DNA of 64,000 nucleotides from Hoeflea sp. YIM 152468 (lineage in GTDB: Bacteria > Pseudomonadota > Alphaproteobacteria > Rhizobiales > Rhizobiaceae). The position numbers and the translations under genes were made by a program. The stretch lies in assembly GCF_029210485.1 (NCBI RefSeq), contig NZ_JARGET010000021.1:186001-250000 (forward strand), in the 5' to 3' direction. Positions 54,675 to 63,538 of the stretch are shown here, piece after piece. The notes under the pieces were generated by a model. That model did no database searches. It saw only the letters and a list, made by a program, of their open reading frames with translations, and had not been told where the DNA came from. Position 1 is the first letter of the stretch. Every line of letters begins with the position of its first letter.

Positions 54675-55067
54675 ATGACAAAAATGCCTACCGAAACCGG
54701 CTCCGATGTGCATGAACCATTGCGCGAAGTGATAGCCCGCATCAGCTCGGAACTCGTCGATGTCGCACAATTGATCGAGCGGCTCGAGCCGCTCCTGTCC
54801 AACGACCGATCGACTGAGTTCCTCGCTTCGCCCGATCACATGCGGGTCATGCAGGGCATTGACCTTGCGGTTCAAAAGACCCAGGGATTGGCGGTTTTTC
54901 TCAATCAGATCGGCGAACGGGTCGAGCCTGAGCACGTCATCGACATCACCACGGCGCTCAACCTGATAACTTTGGACGATATGAAGCGCCGTTTGAAGGC
55001 GTCTCTTCACGCCGAGCCTTCTGCAGAGATTTACCAGAAAGCGTCTGGCGACCTCGAATTCTTCTGA
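54675..55067 (+). CDS. cheT: chemotaxis protein CheT (CheZ-like phosphatase motif)
   Basis: This 130-residue, helix-rich protein lies between cheD and fliF, the position of CheT in Sinorhizobium meliloti. A CheZ-type catalytic signature D-x3-x-Q is visible as Asp63-Leu-Ala-Val-Gln67 in MQGIDLAVQKTQGL, inside a predicted long helix. CheT was recently described as acting in signal termination and adaptation; this is from memory. The ATG at 54675 is preferred to an in-frame ATG at 54657 because GAGGAG precedes it. The C-terminal tail ends DLEFF. Confidence 0.72.
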   Translation: MTKMPTETGSDVHEPLREVIARISSELVDVAQLIERLEPLLSNDRSTEFLASPDHMRVMQGIDLAVQKTQGLAVFLNQIGERVEPEHVIDITTALNLITLDDMKRRLKASLHAEPSAEIYQKASGDLEFF

Positions 55068-55173
55068 CCGGTCGGGCTCATTCGGCTTCAGACCACCTTC
55101 GCGCAAGTTTCGCTTCCTAGGGTGCCCTCACCGGTCATCCTGGCCGGCAATTTTTATTGAGCGCGGATACAGA

Positions 55174-56856
55174 ATGAGTCTGTTGAACCAGCTGTCACAC
55201 ATCTCCAAGAATCTGGCCGGACTCGGTCAGGCAAGGCTATTGGCCCTTGGCGTTGTCGGTGCACTTTCCATCTTGCTGATCATCGGATCTGCAATTTTTC
55301 TCAACAAACCAACGCAAGAGACGCTGTATATCGGTCTCTCGGGTGAAGATATTAACCAGATCAGTCTGGTGCTGGCTGAAGCCAATATCAATTTTGCCAC
55401 TGGATCGGATGGGTCGTCGATACTGGTGCCCGCCGGCATGACCAACCGCGCGAGAATGCTGCTCGCCGAGCGTGGCCTTCCATCGTCAAACAACGCCGGT
55501 TACGAATTGTTCGACAATGTCGGCTCGCTTGGGTTGACCAGCTTCATGCAGGAAGTGACCCGGGTCAGGGCACTTGAGGGCGAAATTGCCCGAACCGTCC
55601 AGTCCATCAACGGCATCTCCGCCGCCCGTGTCCACATCGTGATGCCTGATCGCGGAAACTTCCGGCGAGGAGACCAGAAGCCGTCAGCCTCCGTGATGGT
55701 CCGCGCCGCCAGCAATATGGCCAACCGCACTGCGGATTCGATCCGCCATCTGGTTGCTTCCTCGGTGCCGGGCCTGACTGTGGATGAAGTCACCGTGCTT
55801 GATGCGACGGGTCAGCTTCTCGCTGCCGGGGACGATTTCTCCAACTCGAACATCAACCGCTCGATGTCGATTGTTCAATTGGTTCAGACCGAGGTCGAAA
55901 CCAACATTGAAAAGGCGCTCTCGCCGTTCCTCGGGGTCGAGAACTTCAGAGCCAGCGTCAACGCCCAGGTCAACACCGACAGCCAGCAGATCCAGGAAAC
56001 CGTTTATGATCCCGAATCGCGTGTGGAGCGCTCGATCCGGGTTACACGGGAAAACCAGACTTCGAGTCAGTCGGCTAGCGGAACACCTGCCACCGTTGAA
56101 CAAAACATTCCGGATCAGGGTCCCGCCGCCACCGATGCAACCGGTCCGAAATCCAGTGAGTTGGCAGAGCGGAAAGAAGAGCAGACCAATTTCGAGATCA
56201 ACTCCAAGACCGTGTCGACGGTGCGCAACAGCTACTCCGTTGAGGCCCTGTCGATAGCGGTTGTGGTCAACAAGTCCCGCATAGATGCCATGCTGGGCGG
56301 CGAGCCCACGCCGGAACAAATCGCAACCTACCTGGCGGAGCTTGAACAGGTTGTGGCCAGCGCTGCCGGTCTCGATATCGAACGCGGCGATCGCGCCACA
56401 GTCACCTTTATGGAATTCCTGGACAGTGAACTCCTGACAGCCGACGCGGCACAGCCGGGCTTTGTCGATGCTTTGCGAACCCAGCTCGGCACAATCATCA
56501 ATGCGATCGCCTTCATCACGGTTGCGGTGCTGCTGATTATGTTTGGCTTCCGCCCGCTGCTGCGCGGGGCCACAGGGGCGGGCAGTCAGGCTGAAGAGGC
56601 GCTCGACAACGACGAGCTGGAGCTGCCTGACTTCTCGCCGGGTGCCATGGCCGGCGCCGGCATCCCGATGGAGGGCTTCGGCGCGGACTTCGGATTTGGC
56701 GAGGAAAGCGAATCTGAACTCGAACTTGAGGACAGCGGTTCCTTCAACCGCCGCGTCAAGGAAGGGCCGGAGCGGCGTCTTGCCCGCATGGTCGAGATCA
56801 ACGAAGAGCGTGCCGCCAAGATTCTGAGAAGCTGGGCATCCAGCGAAGCAGCTTGA
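55174..56856 (+). CDS. fliF: flagellar MS-ring protein FliF
   Basis: This 560-residue FliF has a first membrane helix at about residues 22-45 and ring-building motifs including GLPSSNNAGYELFD and VTRVRALEGEIARTVQSI (about 128-148). A serine/threonine-rich periplasmic loop covers about 290-325, a second helix lies near 432-455, and the C-terminal FliG-binding tail ends RLARMVEINEERAAKILRSW. It builds the membrane base of the flagellum. A hairpin without T-run lies 45 bases past the stop. Confidence 0.96.
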   Translation: MSLLNQLSHISKNLAGLGQARLLALGVVGALSILLIIGSAIFLNKPTQETLYIGLSGEDINQISLVLAEANINFATGSDGSSILVPAGMTNRARMLLAERGLPSSNNAGYELFDNVGSLGLTSFMQEVTRVRALEGEIARTVQSINGISAARVHIVMPDRGNFRRGDQKPSASVMVRAASNMANRTADSIRHLVASSVPGLTVDEVTVLDATGQLLAAGDDFSNSNINRSMSIVQLVQTEVETNIEKALSPFLGVENFRASVNAQVNTDSQQIQETVYDPESRVERSIRVTRENQTSSQSASGTPATVEQNIPDQGPAATDATGPKSSELAERKEEQTNFEINSKTVSTVRNSYSVEALSIAVVVNKSRIDAMLGGEPTPEQIATYLAELEQVVASAAGLDIERGDRATVTFMEFLDSELLTADAAQPGFVDALRTQLGTIINAIAFITVAVLLIMFGFRPLLRGATGAGSQAEEALDNDELELPDFSPGAMAGAGIPMEGFGADFGFGEESESELELEDSGSFNRRVKEGPERRLARMVEINEERAAKILRSWASSEAA

Positions 56857-57584
56857 CCGGCTTGATCAAGGCCTGATGAGCTCGATGAGAGTAAGCTGAT
56901 ACAACGCCGCCTATCCTTCTGGTTGGGCGGCGTTGTGGTCATGTATTGACCACCGTGGCTGTCGGCACCAAGGCCGGGCAGATTGCCAGGACAGCGTGAG
57001 GCTGCAGGCGCAGCTATCCCCTGAACAACGGATATCTCTGGTCTTCTCCTGTGCAATCCCGGCCCGTATCTCAAATATTCCCATTATAGATTCGAGCCTG
57101 CCGCCATGCTGGGCCGGCGGCGCAGTCGAACCCGCAGGCTCATCTATGCAAAGCGGAAGAGACATCTGTTTGTCGGTGAAACTAATTGCGCCAGTCTGGC
57201 AGGTAATTCTGTCGCTCATCCGCAATTTACGATTAAATAAAGCAAAAATGACCGATTTAATCGTGGTTGCCTTAAAAGGAGCAAGGTTAAGGTGGCATGC
57301 AGGAACTTGAACAAACTGCCTTAGCTTGGCAGCAGTGTGAAACAAAAGTGGTCCTGTCCAGCCCCCGAATATGGCTATGTTTTTTTACGGTCATGTCCTG
57401 CACACTGTAAGAGCCGGTCTGATGATTCGTCGGCCCGCAGTGTGCTCCGGGGGTAACGCGTTGGCGGCATGGGTATCAGGGCCGGGCAGCACGTCTGGCA
57501 TGTGAATGCCGATACGCCGTGGGGCCATGTGGTGAATGAGAGTGCGTGAACTGTTGCGTGCTGAACATGAGGGAAGGGGGTCGG
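56857..57584. other. long upstream region of visNR
   Basis: About 730 bases lack a convincing gene. The region contains the fliF hairpin at its start and an AT-rich patch at about 57225-57270. It is presumably the control region of visN-visR, the master regulators of rhizobial motility. Open frames here have no ribosome sites and no recognisable product. Confidence 0.5.
56901..56946 (+). terminator. hairpin after fliF
   Basis: An 11-base perfect stem, ACAACGCCGCC and its complement, has a 24-base interior that can pair further. No T-run follows. It probably marks the end of the che-fliF transcript. Confidence 0.55.
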
Positions 57585-58256
57585 ATGATCGCGCGCGGGG
57601 CGTTTATCCATGATCTGGAATCCAAGCGGAACAGTCGAGACCTGTCTGGTGGAATGGAGCTTGTGACGGCCTATGCCGGAGCGCGATGCTATCTCCTGGC
57701 TCGGACGGATCTGTATTCAGACAGAAATCATGATTTCATAATGACGTCGGACTGGCCATTCAATCTGGTCCGTAGCTTCGGCGTCTCGCTAGTCGATTTA
57801 CAGGCACGCACAAGCGAAGTTCGTCGATGCCTGCAGGCTTTTGAACCGGCATTCCAGGAAATCGATCCTGTACTGGATGTGTCAGGTGAATTCTCCCGCA
57901 GGGTTTGCGTGATCCCGTACAATGCCGGCCAGGCGCGCTTGTTGCTGGCATTTCTGTTTGGCAATGATGCATCCTTGTCGCATGATCGCTTGCGGGATGT
58001 GGCGTTGGCTGCCGCCTACCACACCTCCCATTTTCCCGAAATCGTCTCCGACAATTGTGCCCTTTCAGATTTGACCGTTCGCGAAGTCGAGTGTCTGTCC
58101 TGGATCGGTGAGGGAAAAACCAGTGATGAAATCGCCTTGATCATCGGGATCTCCCGCAATACCGTCAACAACTACATCACCAGCATCATGAACAAGACCG
58201 GAGCAAAAACCCGTTCCGAAGCAGTCGCGTTCGCTGTCCGGCAAAGAATTATCTGA
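57585..58256 (+). CDS. visN: motility master regulator VisN
   Basis: This 223-residue LuxR-family regulator has an N-terminal ligand-like domain and a C-terminal helix-turn-helix: LTVREVECLSWIGEGKTSDE from about residue 161, then IALIIGISRNTVNNYITSIM. VisN and VisR form a heteromeric activator at the top of the Sinorhizobium flagellar and chemotaxis cascade. ATG 57585 follows AAGGGGG at good spacing; earlier in-frame starts at 57546 (GTG) and 57567 are less likely. It is followed after 16 bases by visR. Confidence 0.88.
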   Translation: MIARGAFIHDLESKRNSRDLSGGMELVTAYAGARCYLLARTDLYSDRNHDFIMTSDWPFNLVRSFGVSLVDLQARTSEVRRCLQAFEPAFQEIDPVLDVSGEFSRRVCVIPYNAGQARLLLAFLFGNDASLSHDRLRDVALAAAYHTSHFPEIVSDNCALSDLTVREVECLSWIGEGKTSDEIALIIGISRNTVNNYITSIMNKTGAKTRSEAVAFAVRQRII

Positions 58257-58272
58257 CAGAAGGACCATCTTG

Positions 58273-59004
58273 ATGGAATTCGAAACAGCTCAGTATGCCC
58301 AGGATCGCGGCCGGGACGTCTTGCAGGAAGCGAATGCTGGCATGGCGGGATCGACCGCCGATCTGTTCCCCAGGCTCGTGACGATGCAAAGGCAGTGTGG
58401 CAGCAGGATCTTTGCGCTGTTGGTCGCGGAAGCCCATACCTTGCTCAAGCCTGGCAAACTGGTCTGTGCGATCCAAAGTCCGGGAAGCCAGGACGCCGTC
58501 GCCGAGTTTGTCAGCGCTCAGGCGGGCTTTCTGCTGCACCATCTCGATGCCTCGCCATGCCCGTTGATTTTCACCCCGGACAGCACTCCCGTCGGGGAAA
58601 CTTCCCCCGCCGTTGTGGTCAGCACGGAAACCGTGGCTGCCAAGACAATAGCGTTTCCGGTTCAACTTGGCGCGATGGGTAACGGCTTTGTGGTGTTCTT
58701 CGATGTCCACGCTGGCCTGAGCAACGACCTGCTCATTGACCTTCACCGGAAATCTCTGTCGGTGATGCGCGAAAAGCTGCGGCTTGCGTTCGGATTGGCC
58801 TCCGGTTCCGAGAACCTCAATGATCGGGAAATAGAATGCTTGCAACAGGTCGGCAATGGAATGAAAAGTGAAGCAATTGGTGAACTGCTCAACTTGTCGG
58901 TCCATACGGTCAACGCCTATCTGGGCTCGGCAACCACCAAACTGAACGCAGTCAACCGCATTCAGGCAATTGCCAAGGCCATCCGTTTGGGCATTATCGC
59001 CTGA
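58273..59004 (+). CDS. visR: motility master regulator VisR
   Basis: This 243-residue LuxR-family regulator is partner to VisN. An N-terminal sensor-like domain covers about 10-165. The C-terminal HTH carries LNDREIECLQQVGNGMKSEA and IGELLNLSVHTVNAYLGSAT (about 181-221). ATG 58273 follows GAAGGACC. In Sinorhizobium, both proteins are needed for expression of rem and the downstream flagellar genes. Cooperation here is inferred from order and homology. Confidence 0.9.
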   Translation: MEFETAQYAQDRGRDVLQEANAGMAGSTADLFPRLVTMQRQCGSRIFALLVAEAHTLLKPGKLVCAIQSPGSQDAVAEFVSAQAGFLLHHLDASPCPLIFTPDSTPVGETSPAVVVSTETVAAKTIAFPVQLGAMGNGFVVFFDVHAGLSNDLLIDLHRKSLSVMREKLRLAFGLASGSENLNDREIECLQQVGNGMKSEAIGELLNLSVHTVNAYLGSATTKLNAVNRIQAIAKAIRLGIIA

Positions 59005-59197
59005 GCCAGCTTTGCTGGCGTGGACGCCTGGCAGGCATTGGCCCGCGTCACCTTGGCGCCAGATCGACGGCTTTGCAGCCGCCTGGCCTTGAGCCGTCTT
59101 TGATTGAGCCCGTCTTGGATGCATGTAGGCTGATGTGCAGCGCCGCAGTCATCGCCTGACGCTGTGGCCGGAACCATCGGGAAAACATGGATTTCGG

Positions 59198-59656
59198 TCA
59201 GGCGACACGGCGGCTGATCTGCATGGCCGGGACAAATGGCCGAAAAGCTGCGGCGCGAAGGCTTTCTTCGAGCAAGGCTGTGGCATCATCCTGGCTGTCC
59301 GGGGTCTCGTCAAATGCAATGTGGTTGATGTCAATGCCGCCGCAATCCTGCTCAAGCATGAGCCGAGCGTAGATTGTCACATTCTTCGGCCGGATCACAA
59401 GGTCGAGCGTAACGCGCGGCGGCCCGCCCCAATCCAGACAGAAATCACCGCCGATGCCAAGCTTGATCGTGCCGGGCAGAAAATACATTTCGGCTGCGGA
59501 CGCAACCAGATCCGCCAGATCGGCATACCGCTCGAACCGCAGCATCGAGATCAGGTCCGCGACATCGATGAGACGAAGCTCACTTGCCACCGTCCAGATG
59601 GCGTCGGCAACTATTCTTTCCTGTTCGGCGGAGAATGGATGTTGCTTCATGATCAT
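59198..59656 (-). CDS. conserved hypothetical protein of the flhB operon
   Basis: This 152-residue protein of unknown function starts MIMKQHPFSAEQERIVADAI, with a helical N-terminal half (about 8-60, LIDVADLISMLRFERYADLADLVASAAEMY split across it) and a beta-rich second half around GIGGDFCLDWGGPPRVTLDL. It overlaps the flhB stop by four bases, so it is the last gene of the motA-fliM-fliN-fliG-flhB transcript. It converges with visR. Genes at this position occur in rhizobial flagellar clusters and lack an assigned role. Confidence 0.72.
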   Translation of the reverse strand: MIMKQHPFSAEQERIVADAIWTVASELRLIDVADLISMLRFERYADLADLVASAAEMYFLPGTIKLGIGGDFCLDWGGPPRVTLDLVIRPKNVTIYARLMLEQDCGGIDINHIAFDETPDSQDDATALLEESLRAAAFRPFVPAMQISRRVA

Positions 59657-60738
59657 ACGCCCGGTGTCTTGGAATGGGATCTGGTCGAATAAATACGGTG
59701 TACCAGTTCGGCCACCGCCTTGTAGAACTCCGCTGGAATGAAATTATTCACTGAAACTTGTGCAAAGATGGAGCGGGCCAAGGGGGGGTCTTCGAAAACA
59801 GGAATACCGTGAGCTTCCGCGATTTCCCTGATCTTCAAGGCAATCAGGTCCTGACCCTTGGCGATTACGATCGGGGCGCCGCCCTCTTCACGCACATAGC
59901 GCAAGGCAACCGCAAAGTGGGTCGGGTTGGCGATAATCAGGGTTGCGCGCGGCACGTCGGCGATCATCCGGCGGCGGGCCCGGTCCCGCGCCAGCGATCT
60001 CTGCCGCGCTTTCAGGATAGGATCGCCGTCCGACTGCTTCATCTCATCCTTGATATCCTGCTTGCTCATTTTCAGGTCTTGGTGCCAGCTGTAGCGTGTC
60101 CACAACACGTCCAGCACAGCCAGTGTTGCGGTGAATATCAACACCACCACAATCACCTTGCCGGCCATCCGAGCCATATCGGGCGCGATCAGTATGGGGT
60201 CCATGAACATGAAATCCAGCGAGTGGAAATACTCGGACTGCATGACGGTCGCAACGACGATGGAGACAAATACGATCTTGGTGATGTTCTTGGCGAATTC
60301 AACAAAGCCCTTGGCGCCGTAGATACGCCCGAAACCCTTGATCGGGGAGATCCGTTCAAGCTTGGGCTGGATCCTGTTGAGCACCAGGCTGGGCATGTTT
60401 TGCAGCACCGACGCCGCCAGTCCGAAGCCCATCAACAGAGCGAAAGCCGGAAGAAGGACTCCGCCGGCTTCAAAAAACAGCAATCTGAACAAGGCGATCG
60501 CGTCACCGCCATTATTAAGCCGCCAGCCGTCCGACTGTTCAAACAGATCACGTAGGGTTTCAGAGAGCCGGCCGGCGCTGTTGGGCAGAAAGAATACAAG
60601 AAACACCAGCATGCCGAGGGTCGAGGCAAAGATCGGCACCTCGCGGCTGAAAGGCACATTGCCCTTGTCGACCGCGTCGCGGACCTTTTTTTCCGTAGGA
60701 TCCTCTGTTTTGCTGTCCTTGTCTTCGCCTTCCGCCAT
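59653..60738 (-). CDS. flhB: flagellar export apparatus protein FlhB
   Basis: This 361-residue FlhB has four membrane helices in the first 210 residues and a cytoplasmic, self-cleaving domain with NPTH at residues 271-274 (IIANPTHFAVALRY). The charged N-terminus contains DPTEKKVRDAVDKGNVPFSR. It switches the flagellar type III export gate from rod/hook to filament substrates. It lies 12 bases downstream of fliG. Confidence 0.96.
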   Translation of the reverse strand: MAEGEDKDSKTEDPTEKKVRDAVDKGNVPFSREVPIFASTLGMLVFLVFFLPNSAGRLSETLRDLFEQSDGWRLNNGGDAIALFRLLFFEAGGVLLPAFALLMGFGLAASVLQNMPSLVLNRIQPKLERISPIKGFGRIYGAKGFVEFAKNITKIVFVSIVVATVMQSEYFHSLDFMFMDPILIAPDMARMAGKVIVVVLIFTATLAVLDVLWTRYSWHQDLKMSKQDIKDEMKQSDGDPILKARQRSLARDRARRRMIADVPRATLIIANPTHFAVALRYVREEGGAPIVIAKGQDLIALKIREIAEAHGIPVFEDPPLARSIFAQVSVNNFIPAEFYKAVAELVHRIYSTRSHSKTPGV

Positions 60739-60750
60739 GTCAGCTCAGGC

Positions 60751-61797
60751 TCATGCCGCTTCAGCTTCGGCGGGTGCGTCTTCACGCAGCGTCAACTGGT
60801 CGAGACCGGCAAGCCGAATGGCTTCCTGGGCAATGGTGCGTCGGGCAACCGCAATTTCGCGCGTGCTGACATTGCCAACCCCTGCGGCGAGATCGGATTC
60901 AATCATCCGGCGCTGGCGCGCGCCAATCGAGGACAGCACGGCCTCGCACAATGTCGGCTCCGCGCCGCGCAGGGCGATGGTGATGATATCACCGGAGATG
61001 TCGTTGAAGAGGGTAACCCGGCTGCGCTGCGGCATGTGCAGGATGTCGTCAAACAGGAAGATTCGAGGACGAACCTTGTCCACGGCGGACTTGGACACCG
61101 TCTCGAGCGCTCCAAGCAGCGATTCAACATCGGGCTTGGACAATTCGTTCATGATCTCGGCGACCTTGACCGAACCGGCACTGGCTCGTTCAGCTTCAAT
61201 GCCTGCGACCAGATCCCTGACCCGCGCCTCGATGATATCGGCAGCCCGCGGGTTGACGTTCTTCAGATCCACGGCACGGCGAACGATGTCGGTCCGGATT
61301 TTCTCGGGAAGCCTCATCAAGGTTCTGCCGGCAAAAGCAGTCGGCAACATTGAAACGATATAGGCGGCCGTCTGTGGATGCTCACTCTGCAAGAACTGGC
61401 CTACGCGCTCGGGATCCGAGTCCTGCAGCTTGTCCCAAATCGAACTTTCATAGGCGGCAAACTGGGTCCGGCGTCCAAGCAGACCGTCGACTTCATCCGG
61501 GGTCAGGCCCTCTTCGAGAATGCCTTCCATCGCCTTGGCATTGTCCATCAGACCGGCGCCTTCGCTGAACAGGTCCTCGAATTCATTGACCAGTTCAATC
61601 AGCTCCTGTGGCTTGATGGTGCGCAGGTTTTGGGCGTTCTTGATGACTTCCTGCAACTCTTCATATTCGAAGAACTTGAGAAGTTTGCCGGCCACCGGTT
61701 TGCCCATGGCCAGCAGAACGGCTGCTGCCTTTTCAGAGGGTGTCAGGACAGTACCGACTTCCGTACTCCCGGGACTGAACTCATTATAGTCTGTCAT
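60751..61797 (-). CDS. fliG: flagellar motor switch protein FliG
   Basis: This 348-residue FliG has a FliF-binding N-terminus, a middle domain with EHPQTAAYIVSMLP (about 141-154), and a C-terminal torque domain with charged residues in LFDDILHMPQRSRVTLFNDI (about 262-281). ATG 61797 is used because the family begins close to TDYNEFSPG and it lies one base after the fliN stop; a longer frame to 61836 would overlap fliN. Confidence 0.96.
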   Translation of the reverse strand: MTDYNEFSPGSTEVGTVLTPSEKAAAVLLAMGKPVAGKLLKFFEYEELQEVIKNAQNLRTIKPQELIELVNEFEDLFSEGAGLMDNAKAMEGILEEGLTPDEVDGLLGRRTQFAAYESSIWDKLQDSDPERVGQFLQSEHPQTAAYIVSMLPTAFAGRTLMRLPEKIRTDIVRRAVDLKNVNPRAADIIEARVRDLVAGIEAERASAGSVKVAEIMNELSKPDVESLLGALETVSKSAVDKVRPRIFLFDDILHMPQRSRVTLFNDISGDIITIALRGAEPTLCEAVLSSIGARQRRMIESDLAAGVGNVSTREIAVARRTIAQEAIRLAGLDQLTLREDAPAEAEAA

Positions 61798-61798
61798 A

Positions 61799-62521
61799 TC
61801 AACTGGACTTCTTCTGCGGTTCGCCAATAACTTCAATGATTTTTACGGCAAATTTGGTGTCGTCTGTTTCCAAAACAGTGATCTCGCCACGTCCGATCAG
61901 CTTGCCGTTGACCATGATCTCGACAGGTTCGCCGATTTTCCGGTCCAGCGCGATGGTCGCGCCTTCGGAAAGATTCATCAGCGATGACACCGCCATGCGG
62001 CTCGAGCCGAGGATGATCTGGACATCGATCGGAATGCCAAGCACCAGGTCCGCACGGCTGTTTGCGCCGCTGGCGCCAAGCTTGACGCCTGAGGATGCTG
62101 CCGGGTTGGCGCCAAAGTCTTCCACCATGGAGCCGCCAAACCCGCCGCCGCCCTGGGCGCCGCCGCCCTGGGCGCCGCTGTCGGGGCCGTCGAGGTCCGG
62201 TGCGCCGCTAAAGTCGCCGCCGAAATCCATGCCGTCCAGGCCGGGTGCGGCAAAGTCATCGGCGCCAGCATTTGGCGCATCGCCTATGTTGAACGGGTCG
62301 TCGGCTGCTGTGGACGCATCATCAGTCTCGAAGTCTGCGCCAAAATCGGAACCCAAGGCTGCTGCGCCACCCATACTATCCACGCTTTCTTCAGTGAGAA
62401 CCGGCTCCTCGCCGGCATCTTTCTTCAATACGCCGCGAAGGTCACCGACGGCTCCGTCGATTGCGCCGTCTTCCTGCGCCACCGGATCTGTTTCGCCATC
62501 AAGTGCATTTTCGCCAGCCAT
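61799..62521 (-). CDS. fliN: flagellar motor switch protein FliN with long acidic N-terminus
   Basis: This 240-residue FliN has a C-terminal surface-presentation (SpoA) domain at about 155-235, including [20 protein letters not shown] and [20 protein letters not shown]. The preceding 150 residues are low-complexity, rich in Asp, Ala and Gly, and contain a duplicated AQGGG unit. FliN forms the lower part of the C-ring with FliM and FliG. The extended N-terminus is longer than in enteric FliN (about 137 residues) but long N-termini are known in rhizobia. Confidence 0.93.
   Translation of the reverse strand: MAGENALDGETDPVAQEDGAIDGAVGDLRGVLKKDAGEEPVLTEESVDSMGGAAALGSDFGADFETDDASTAADDPFNIGDAPNAGADDFAAPGLDGMDFGGDFSGAPDLDGPDSGAQGGGAQGGGGFGGSMVEDFGANPAASSGVKLGASGANSRADLVLGIPIDVQIILGSSRMAVSSLMNLSEGATIALDRKIGEPVEIMVNGKLIGRGEITVLETDDTKFAVKIIEVIGEPQKKSS
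62144..62173. repeat. 15-base tandem duplication inside fliN
   Basis: Two exact consecutive copies of GCCGCCGCCCTGGGC at 62144-62158 and 62159-62173 encode the repeated AQGGG of the low-complexity region. In-frame expansion or loss would change linker length without breaking the gene. Confidence 0.9.
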
Positions 62522-62580
62522 GAACCCTTATCCCGTTTTAAGCTTGCCCGGAGCCTGCCATGCGGCTTGCGAGCTTATTC

Positions 62581-63534
62581 CTATTTGAAATCAGTTTTCC
62601 AGTTTTCATCAGGGCCTGCCTGACCTTCGATCTTGACCATGTAGCGCGAGCCTGCCCGGCCGAGTGCACAGGTGTAAAGCGGCTGGCCATTTGCGCTAAG
62701 GGTAACTTGAATGTCGCCATTGTGCGCAAATGCAATCAGATCGCCGGACTGCAACCTGCTGATCTCGCCCAGCGCCATCGGCTGCAGCGCGACGGACGCC
62801 TGCAGGCTGATCTGCGATTTCGAAACCCGATCACTCAGCCGCTCCGACCAGTCGCCTCCTGCCCCGTCCGCCTTTTTATCCAGCCTGGTGGGGTTGAGTT
62901 TGGTCTTGAGCAGGATTGCCTGGGGCAGAATAAGGGTCAATGGCGCTGTAACTGCGCCGAATTCGATATCAAGCGTCAATGCCACCGCATGGAAATTCGC
63001 AATAGGGTCATCCTCCTCATCCGGGTAATCCAGTTGAGGATTCCTGGCGCTCGCCTTGGTGTCTGGTTTGGCCGACACCAGCCCGCGCAGGCTGTCGTTG
63101 AGCTGTTCAAACACCACCAGCGACATATCAAGTTCGATACCTGATAACGGCCGGGCGGCGATGTCGAGTTGATCGGGATCGGAACCGCCGAGCAGGCATT
63201 CGACCATGCCGATAATCAGCTTGGTTCCGCACAGGCTGGAAATGTCCCTGGACCAGTTGGCGATGCTCGCTTCGCAGTACACTGTGTCGCCGCTCAATTC
63301 CTCCAGCAAGTCCCTTCGCCGTCCCTGGCGAATGGCGCCTGGCCGGGCATCCAGCGAGATCCCGGTTGCGGTGTGAAAAGCTGCCGAAAGCAGCGGACCG
63401 AGCGCAGCAAGCAGGGGCTGGCTTCTCGATTCGATATCCTGCCCGTAGCCCTTCGCGCCGATCATCCGGTCGAGAAGGTCCGGATCAAACCCGTTGGAGC
63501 CTGCGGTAAGCTGGTTTTCCGTTGCCAGGGTCAT
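62581..63534 (-). CDS. fliM: flagellar motor switch protein FliM
   Basis: This 317-residue divergent rhizobial-type FliM is recognised by its position between fliN and motA. The CheC-like middle domain includes FHTATGISLDARPG (about 52-65) and GTKLIIGMVECLLGGSDPDQ (about 102-121). A C-terminal SpoA domain ends near residue 305. It binds phosphorylated CheY2 and sits in the C-ring. The N-terminal EIDALL-type CheY-binding peptide is not conserved in form; residues 17-30 (GFDPDLLDRMIGAK) may take its place. Confidence 0.88.
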   Translation of the reverse strand: MTLATENQLTAGSNGFDPDLLDRMIGAKGYGQDIESRSQPLLAALGPLLSAAFHTATGISLDARPGAIRQGRRRDLLEELSGDTVYCEASIANWSRDISSLCGTKLIIGMVECLLGGSDPDQLDIAARPLSGIELDMSLVVFEQLNDSLRGLVSAKPDTKASARNPQLDYPDEEDDPIANFHAVALTLDIEFGAVTAPLTLILPQAILLKTKLNPTRLDKKADGAGGDWSERLSDRVSKSQISLQASVALQPMALGEISRLQSGDLIAFAHNGDIQVTLSANGQPLYTCALGRAGSRYMVKIEGQAGPDENWKTDFK

Positions 63535-63538
63535 CAGA

